Assembly: GCA_964636225.1 (NCBI GenBank)
Contig: CAZWQM010000001.1
Span: 62,001-126,000, forward strand
Source of the DNA: UBA1858 sp964636225
GTDB taxonomy: Bacteria > Pseudomonadota > Gammaproteobacteria > UBA4575
DNA length: 64,000 nucleotides
Reading direction: 5' to 3'
Shown: piece after piece, positions 59,727 to 64,000 of the stretch
Numbering within the stretch: position 1 is the stretch's first letter
How the letters are laid out: every line of letters begins with the position of its first letter
Position numbers and translations under genes: made by a program
The notes under the pieces: generated by a model
The model's database searches: none
What the model was told of the DNA's origin: nothing
What the model saw: the letters and a program-made list of their open reading frames with translations, nothing else

Positions 59727-60156
59727 TGAGCTTTCTTACCTTGATTAAAATGAAAAAGTGAACTGAATGTATAAAAAATTTGAATCGCTTTAGCCATTGC
59801 CACGAGGATACTGTTTACAATCCTACCTCTAAATAAGTTCGCTCCAGAAATTTTCAAATACAGAATCATCCAATATTCCAGCGAAGATTTCGGGAAATCT
59901 CCAGAGTTGTCTGTTTATGGTTCGATTACATTAATCAGCATTCTTGAGAGTGGCTAATTACTCTCGATTTTGTGCAAATAGGCACCAGTCGCGCTGCTAT
60001 CGCTTACAATGGCCCGAGCTGAAAAATACCTAATAACCAATATATGCATTATTATTCTTATAATTATTGAAATAATTTGCATGTCTATTGTAATTTCATT
60101 AAATAATGTTGCAATATGACATGCAGTGATTAATTAAATTATGCACTTTAGTTCAT
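59727..60156. other. divergent intergenic region between tupA and the ModE-like regulator
   Basis: About 430 nt. It contains the large dyad at 60078-60125 near the regulator start. The 59730-60050 part shows no gene and no clear repeat. Confidence 0.45.
60078..60125. promoter_or_regulatory. large imperfect dyad, candidate operator of the ModE-like regulator
   Basis: Outer arms TGCATGTC (60078-60085) and GACATGCA (60118-60125) are perfect. Adjoining inner arms TATTGTAA (60086-60093) and TTGCAATA (60109-60116) match with one difference; a single base at 60117 is unpaired. It lies 31 nt before the regulator ATG, and the TATTGTAA half is reminiscent of ModE-type sites. Autoregulation and control of the divergent tupA are likely but unproven. 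Confidence 0.6.
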
Positions 60157-61221
60157 ATGAAACTGTCCATCTCTCCTTCCTGGAAATTTTCCACAGACCT
60201 GACTGGCCCGATTGATCCGGTACTGATGGATTTGCTGCGTTATCTACAAACCGATCACAAACTCACCCAGGCAGCGGAGCATGCCAATATTTCATATCGC
60301 CATGCCTGGAATATTCTAAAAAAGTGGAACGAGCAGCTAGGCAAACCCTTGGTCACTCAAAGTAAGGGCCAGGGCACTCGCCTCACCGAGCTGGGTGAAA
60401 AACTTGTCTGGGCCGAGGGTCTAATCGAAGCTCACCTTACCCCCAGCATCAGCACATTAACATCCACCATTAATCGCGAGCTCAATAGTTTTTTAGGTGA
60501 AGGTGAAAACGTTTTAAGGATTCATGCCAGTCACGGTTATGCCATTGACGTGATTCCTAAACTTGATCAAGAAGACAGTACAATTGATATCAAATATATG
60601 GGAAGCGCTGAAGCGATAGAGTCATTAATTAATGATAACTGCGACATAGCCGGCTTTCACATATGCACACACCCACTTGTACGCAAAGAAATCAGCAATC
60701 AACATTATCGTTCCCTGGTCATAGGTAGTCACACTATTATTCAAATGGTAATACGCCAGCAGGGTTTTATTATCCAAAAAAATAATCCCAAATCTATTTT
60801 ATATTTAATGGACTTAATCCGTCCTGGTATTCAATTTATTAATCGACAGAAATCTGCAGGCACAAGAATCTTATTAGATGAGCTGCTTAAATGTTGCGAG
60901 ATTAGCAAAAGACAAGTAAGTGGTTATAACAATGAAGAATATACACATACTGCAGTTGCAGCACACATAGCCAGTGGTGCGGCAGATGTTGGCTTTGGTA
61001 TTGAATACGCGGCAAGAAAATTCAATTTAGATTTTATTCCAGTTATTTCAGAACAATATGTGCTTGCCTGCAAAACAGAAGCCCTTGATAAACCTACCAT
61101 AAGTTCGCTTATTTCCAATATTAAAAGCCATACTTTCGCAGAACAAATATGCAACCTGCCAGGTTATGAATTGGATTCTGTAGGCACTTTAATCAGCGCA
61201 AAAGAATTTCTTAACAGTTAA
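60157..61221 (+). CDS. ModE-like regulator with LysR-type helix-turn-helix and periplasmic-binding-protein-like domain
   Basis: A 354-residue protein. The N-terminal winged helix reads LLRYLQTDHKLTQAAEHANI and SYRHAWNILKKWNEQLGKPL, the pattern of ModE/LysR proteins, followed by TQSKGQGTRLTELGEKLVWA. The C-terminal half, about residues 120-350, resembles a substrate-binding domain (PF12727 type): GSAEAIESLINDNCDIAGFH, INRQKSAGTRILLDELLKCC and VAAHIASGAADVGFGIEYAA. Such proteins sense molybdate, tungstate or related ligands and repress or activate transport and enzyme genes. It is divergent from tupA. Its stop overlaps that of the converging ICMT-like gene (61218-61221). Confidence 0.85.
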   Translation: MKLSISPSWKFSTDLTGPIDPVLMDLLRYLQTDHKLTQAAEHANISYRHAWNILKKWNEQLGKPLVTQSKGQGTRLTELGEKLVWAEGLIEAHLTPSISTLTSTINRELNSFLGEGENVLRIHASHGYAIDVIPKLDQEDSTIDIKYMGSAEAIESLINDNCDIAGFHICTHPLVRKEISNQHYRSLVIGSHTIIQMVIRQQGFIIQKNNPKSILYLMDLIRPGIQFINRQKSAGTRILLDELLKCCEISKRQVSGYNNEEYTHTAVAAHIASGAADVGFGIEYAARKFNLDFIPVISEQYVLACKTEALDKPTISSLISNIKSHTFAEQICNLPGYELDSVGTLISAKEFLNS

Positions 61222-61670
61222 ATCCAGCGTCTCACTCGATTTTTATATGCCAGGTACTCATCAGAAAACCTGTCTTCCAGCATTATCTCTTCTTGCAGAA
61301 CATATGTGTAATGAATCCATACGGCAAATACAGATATAACCAAAAATGCGCTTAAAGATTGTAAAAACAATCCTCACCCGAAAAGAAAAACGAGCATGCA
61401 TACATAAATGGGATTACGACTAATAGTGTAAGGCCAGGCCAAAATTAGAAATGATGATTTCCTGAATGGCTTAATTTCTGTTTTGTGTTTATAAAAAACA
61501 TAAGCGCAATATAAAATGCAAACAAAAGAAGCCCCCATAAGCAAATAAGAAATGACTCGCGTATTCTGCCAAGACATGAGCGGCAAGAATCTACTCATCA
61601 GATACATCACTATCATCGAGCTTAACACTCCATAAGGAGGTAGAAATTTTGTCTTATTTATTTGTGGCAT
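61218..61670 (-). pseudogene. isoprenylcysteine carboxyl methyltransferase-like membrane protein with TGA
   Basis: From ATG 61670 the frame gives four hydrophobic stretches (YGVLSSMIVMYLMSRFLPL; VISYLLMGASFVCILYCAYV; SFLILAWPYTISRNPIYVCM) and ends VFLFG, then TGA at 61374-61376. In the same frame GLFLQSLSAFLVISVFAVWI continues, then YVLQEEIMLEDRFSDEYLAY and RVRRWI, ending at 61218. Together this is a complete ICMT/PEMT-like protein of about 150 residues with the SRNPIY motif and the C-terminal E-E-x-x-x-x-x-F-x-D-E-Y-x-x-Y segment. In the family a Trp is common after LLLG, so TGG to TGA is plausible. Function lost unless the stop is bypassed. Confidence 0.75.
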
Positions 61671-62161
61671 TATTCATTAGCATGATCGGCATTGCTTGCT
61701 TGTGATTGAATGTCAATTATAACTCTCTTAGCCCTACTCTTTTACATTATAACGATGCTGATTGTAGCTAAACATTAACGACAAATGCGTATGGTGATCA
61801 TTATTTACCTACAGGATGATATAAGCCCCCTGTCACCCCCGTTACAGCGGGGATCCACCAATTATCAAACTATACAGAACTCGCTAAGCCTGCTGGATTC
61901 CCGCATGCGCGAGAATGACGAATTTTTTACTAGCGACGCTACAGAGATCCAGTTACTTTCTGTCATCCCCGTGGAAACGGGGATCTAGTCATCATTAAGT
62001 GATAAAGAAAATCCAAACTTCACCTAGATTCCCACTTGAGTGAGAATGACGAAGAATTATAGTGAGAAGCCCAGTATCAAATGCGAGCGAAAATGATTAC
62101 TTATTTCTTAATCGCTTAGACATTCATGGATCTGATCTTGAGACAGATGGACTTAGGTCAG
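61671..62161. other. intergenic region with a REP-like cluster
   Basis: About 490 nt upstream of the ICMT-like gene and downstream of ccmI, almost all made of or adjoining four palindromic units (61831-62051). No gene seen. Confidence 0.5.
61831..62051. repeat. cluster of four REP-like palindromic units in alternating orientation
   Basis: Unit A at 61831-61857 (CCCCGTTACAGCGGGG core), unit B at 61893-61920 (GGATTCCCGCATGCGCGAG), unit C at 61961-61988 (CCCCGTGGAAACGGGG core) and unit D at 62024-62051 (AGATTCCCACTTGAGTGAG). A and C are the reverse-complement form of B and D: GTCAT-CCCG-CGGG-ATCCAG against CTGGATTCCCG-CGAGAATGAC. Each can fold into a hairpin. The alternating order resembles the BIME arrays of enterobacteria. 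Related units lie at 41128-41373 and 52598-52621. Confidence 0.75.
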
Positions 62162-63409
62162 CTATTCTGCAATAGCATCAATATCCAAAGTAATGTCTGC
62201 TGTGTTGGATTTAGAAAAGTCTACAACAATCGGTCGGGAGATAAGGTCACCCTTTTGAGTGATGGCTTGACCGCTTTTTGATACGCGCGCTAAGACTTCG
62301 ACTTTTTCAAAGGTATCGATGTTCATATTAGGCATCATGGCCATTTCTTTTTTCAAGGTCACTTTAGCCGGCAGGTTTGAGACAGTTAATCGCGCTAATG
62401 AAAGTGGCATTTTGGGACCATCAACTGCCCTTGCATATATAAATAGCGTATCGCCGCTTTCTGCCTTTTGATTAACTTTTTCATTTAACGACACAGATAC
62501 GTTTATTGATCTTGTGTTGCCAGAATCTTTTTGCGCGATCTGTTCCGGTTCTTCCAGTTCCTCCATTCCTGCTTTGCTGCGAGCATCACTCAGGAATGTA
62601 AGCAGGGAGGATCTCACATCTTTTCTGTCAGCTGGCACCAGTGAAAGCAAGGTCGTCCAGTACTCCACGGCTTTGGGGAAATCAGAATTTGTATAATACG
62701 CATAACCCGAATACCAAAGACCACGTTCGTCTTTTGGATTAATAGACAGTGCTTTGTTAAGCAGGGTTTTCTCATAATCTGCAAATTTTTCACCATTGGC
62801 AAAAGCAGAAGCTTCGGCTGTCAGCACCAGCAATTCAGGATCTGATTGATTCACCAACTTCAGGGCTTTCAGATAAGCCTGTCGTGCTTCATGGTATTTT
62901 TTAATTACAAAATATGATTGTCCCAGCATGCACCACCCTTCAACGCTATCTGGTTTGTCTTTCAATTTTGCTTCCAGACTGGCAATGGAACTTTCTATAG
63001 ACTGAACCTGATTGTTAACTGCTTGAGCCTGAGGTGATATTTCATTAGTAAACCCGCCGGTACTCACTGAGTGATACATCAGCAGTGCGATCACGGGTAA
63101 AGCCACCATTACCAACAACGCGATAATGGCATTACTTCCCGTACGTGTTTCACTGCTTTCTTCTTGTGCAGCATCCTGTAACAACGTCTGTTTAAGATCG
63201 ACTACGGCTTGATCATATTCTTCCTGGTCGAGTAAATTTTTATCCAGATCCGCTTGTAAATCTTCGACTTTGCCTCTGTAGAGCGTCTTATTCATTTCAA
63301 CTCTGGATATAGTCACGCGTTTCTTATTGGGAAATATCAGCGGGTACAAGACAAACACAAGCCCTACAAATATTAACAGAACTACAACTAACCAGAAAAT
63401 AGCGCTCAC
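62162..63409 (-). CDS. ccmI: CcmI, cytochrome c maturation TPR protein
   Basis: A 415-residue protein with two N-terminal membrane helices: SAIFWLVVVLLIFVGLVFVL and TGSNAIIALLVMVALPVIAL. Between them a coiled-coil segment contains MNKTLYRGKVEDLQADL. The C-terminal part has TPR repeats (ALIPHS-like PDSVEGWCMLGQSYFVIKKY and PKDERGLWYSGYAYYTNSDF) and an extra beta-rich domain (INVSVSLNEKVNQKAESGDT). CcmI holds apocytochrome c for haem ligation. It lies 12 nt after ccmH, as in system I operons. Confidence 0.93.
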   Translation of the reverse strand: MSAIFWLVVVLLIFVGLVFVLYPLIFPNKKRVTISRVEMNKTLYRGKVEDLQADLDKNLLDQEEYDQAVVDLKQTLLQDAAQEESSETRTGSNAIIALLVMVALPVIALLMYHSVSTGGFTNEISPQAQAVNNQVQSIESSIASLEAKLKDKPDSVEGWCMLGQSYFVIKKYHEARQAYLKALKLVNQSDPELLVLTAEASAFANGEKFADYEKTLLNKALSINPKDERGLWYSGYAYYTNSDFPKAVEYWTTLLSLVPADRKDVRSSLLTFLSDARSKAGMEELEEPEQIAQKDSGNTRSINVSVSLNEKVNQKAESGDTLFIYARAVDGPKMPLSLARLTVSNLPAKVTLKKEMAMMPNMNIDTFEKVEVLARVSKSGQAITQKGDLISRPIVVDFSKSNTADITLDIDAIAE

Positions 63410-63421
63410 GAATTCAGTCCC

Positions 63422-63886
63422 TTAATCTTTATCTTTTTTATCTTTTTCCAACAGTTCTTTGATACGCTGTTCATCTTGTTCCGAGAGAGCGCTACTGTTG
63501 GTAATTTTTGCACGTTTACTAATCATCAAAACAACAATAACGACACCGCCAATCAATAACAGATATGGGCCTAACCACAGCAAGAGCGTTCGTGGTTTAA
63601 CAGGAGGTTTATATAAAACAAAGTCACCGTATCGATCCGACATGAAATTAAGAATTTCCTGATTGGTCGCTCCATGCTCCATCATTTCCTTTACTTCAAT
63701 TCGCAGATCATTGGCCAGCTCTGAAGAGGATTCTGCAACGGTCTGGTTCTGGCAAACCAGACAACGCAGTTCATGTAGCAATTGTGAATACCTTTGTTCA
63801 TATTCAGGCGAGACCGTGATGACTTCTGCGTGCAGCGGAACAAGCAAAAATGCAATCAACAGAAACTGTTTAATAAAAATCTTCAT
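63422..63886 (-). CDS. ccmH: CcmH, cytochrome c maturation thiol protein
   Basis: A 154-residue periplasm-facing protein: signal peptide (FLLIAFLLVPLHAEV), the redox motif LRCLVCQNQTVAESSSELA (CxxC), the three-helix bundle, and one membrane helix (YLLLIGGVVIVVLMISK) followed by a charged C-terminus. It reduces apocytochrome c disulfides in system I. Its ATG overlaps the stop of the partial ccmG gene (TGA at 63883-63885). Confidence 0.95.
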   Translation of the reverse strand: MKIFIKQFLLIAFLLVPLHAEVITVSPEYEQRYSQLLHELRCLVCQNQTVAESSSELANDLRIEVKEMMEHGATNQEILNFMSDRYGDFVLYKPPVKPRTLLLWLGPYLLLIGGVVIVVLMISKRAKITNSSALSEQDEQRIKELLEKDKKDKD

Positions 63887-64000
63887 TGACCATTACCCGC
63901 AGTGATGGCTTTAATTTTCGGCACAAACTGTTTCTCCCACACATCAGGTGTCATGATGCCTACTAGTTTATGCTGAATAATTCCATCACCATCAATCAGG
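63883..64000 (-). CDS. ccmG: CcmG/DsbE thiol-disulfide oxidoreductase, C-terminal part
   Basis: The end of a gene running off the right edge. The visible residues include LIDGDGIIQHKLVGIMTPDV and end QFVPKIKAITAGNGQ. This matches the C-terminus of CcmG (DsbE), where LIDxxGxIxYKHxGxL is typical. It stops in TGA that overlaps the ccmH ATG. The catalytic CxxC domain lies outside the window. Confidence 0.85.
   Translation of the reverse strand, partial: LIDGDGIIQHKLVGIMTPDVWEKQFVPKIKAITAGNGQ

Noticed and set aside
42741..61670. TGA read as tryptophan (altered genetic code) to explain in-frame TGA codons in the beta-hydroxylase and ICMT-like genes
   Set aside because: TGA is a normal stop for exbD, cfa, ccmG, the HIT gene and the 14544 lipoprotein. 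TAA and TAG also interrupt other genes, and TGG is used everywhere.
1..64000. CRISPR array
   Set aside because: No set of equal-length direct repeats with regular spacers was found. The units at 61831-62051 are palindromic, unevenly spaced and alternate in orientation.
1..64000. tRNA or rRNA genes
   Set aside because: Apart from the tRNA-like ends of the tmRNA, I saw no T-arm and acceptor pair that could form a tRNA, and no rRNA sequence.
1..64000. Insertion sequences or transposase genes
   Set aside because: No transposase or integrase motif was seen in any open frame. The mobile-like elements are limited to short palindromic repeats.

Overview
The window is 64 kb from an AT-rich gammaproteobacterium. 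The class is supported by RapA, the surE-pcm-yqaA-nlpD cluster, the comEC-exbB-exbD-msbA-lpxK-ycaR-kdsB cluster, alaC-hom-thrC, and a one-piece tmRNA with an ANDDNFALAA tag. I cannot name the genus. Intact genes point to a Gram-negative with LPS (kdsB, lpxK, msbA), lipoprotein export (lolCD), system I cytochrome c maturation (ccmGHI), putrescine synthesis from agmatine (aguA, aguB) and molybdenum cofactor synthesis (moeA).

Layout. 1-1024: alkB end and tmRNA. 1064-2864: decayed genes (katG fragment, a two-gene chimera). 2872-10433: a long minus-strand block with a succinylglutamate desuccinylase-like enzyme, RimK, a RimK-linked protease, a protein kinase, a metallophosphoesterase, a small unknown protein, an MscS-type channel and CorA. 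10434-23364: an accessory stretch where intact genes (PLP aminotransferase, lipoprotein, membrane sulfatase, LuxR-type regulator, HIT protein, exported globin, DUF2059 protein) alternate with wrecks (GAF protein, response regulator chimera, M19/zinc-peptidase chimera, SPOR protein, nhaR remnant, EamA transporter). 23693-31938: RapA, CFA synthase and TraB intact; fmdA, carbonic anhydrase and DUF3754 broken. 31967-39433: housekeeping block (thrC, hom, alaC, nlpD, yqaA, pcm, surE, smr). 39445-44836: decayed gspC-like, apbE, aspH and methyltransferase genes around intact moeA. 44851-54929: envelope block (kdsB to exbB, broken comEC, DUF2062, lolCD). 55141-64000: polyamine genes, a broken symporter, tungstate-binding TupA, a ModE-like regulator, repeats, and ccmI/ccmH/ccmG.

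The strongest signal is gene decay. About 18 loci are broken in different ways: in-frame nonsense codons (comEC, can, eamA, aspH, apbE, an ICMT-like gene), single-base shifts in homopolymers (gspC-like, methyltransferase, symporter), and deletions that fused unrelated genes (2446-2864, 18370-18565, 18596-19275, 40077-41039). This looks like ongoing genome reduction after a change of lifestyle. The homopolymer shifts alone could be sequencing errors. TGA is still an ordinary stop here (exbD, cfa, the HIT gene), so recoding does not explain the broken frames.

Other points worth following: a pair of paralogous small unknown proteins (6904-7209 and 17859-18086); a kinase plus phosphoesterase next to the RimK modification genes; operator-like repeats upstream of two regulators; a cysteine-rich insertion in ThrC; a secreted truncated globin; a REP-like palindromic repeat family; and two minus-strand terminators placed just upstream of minus-strand genes.
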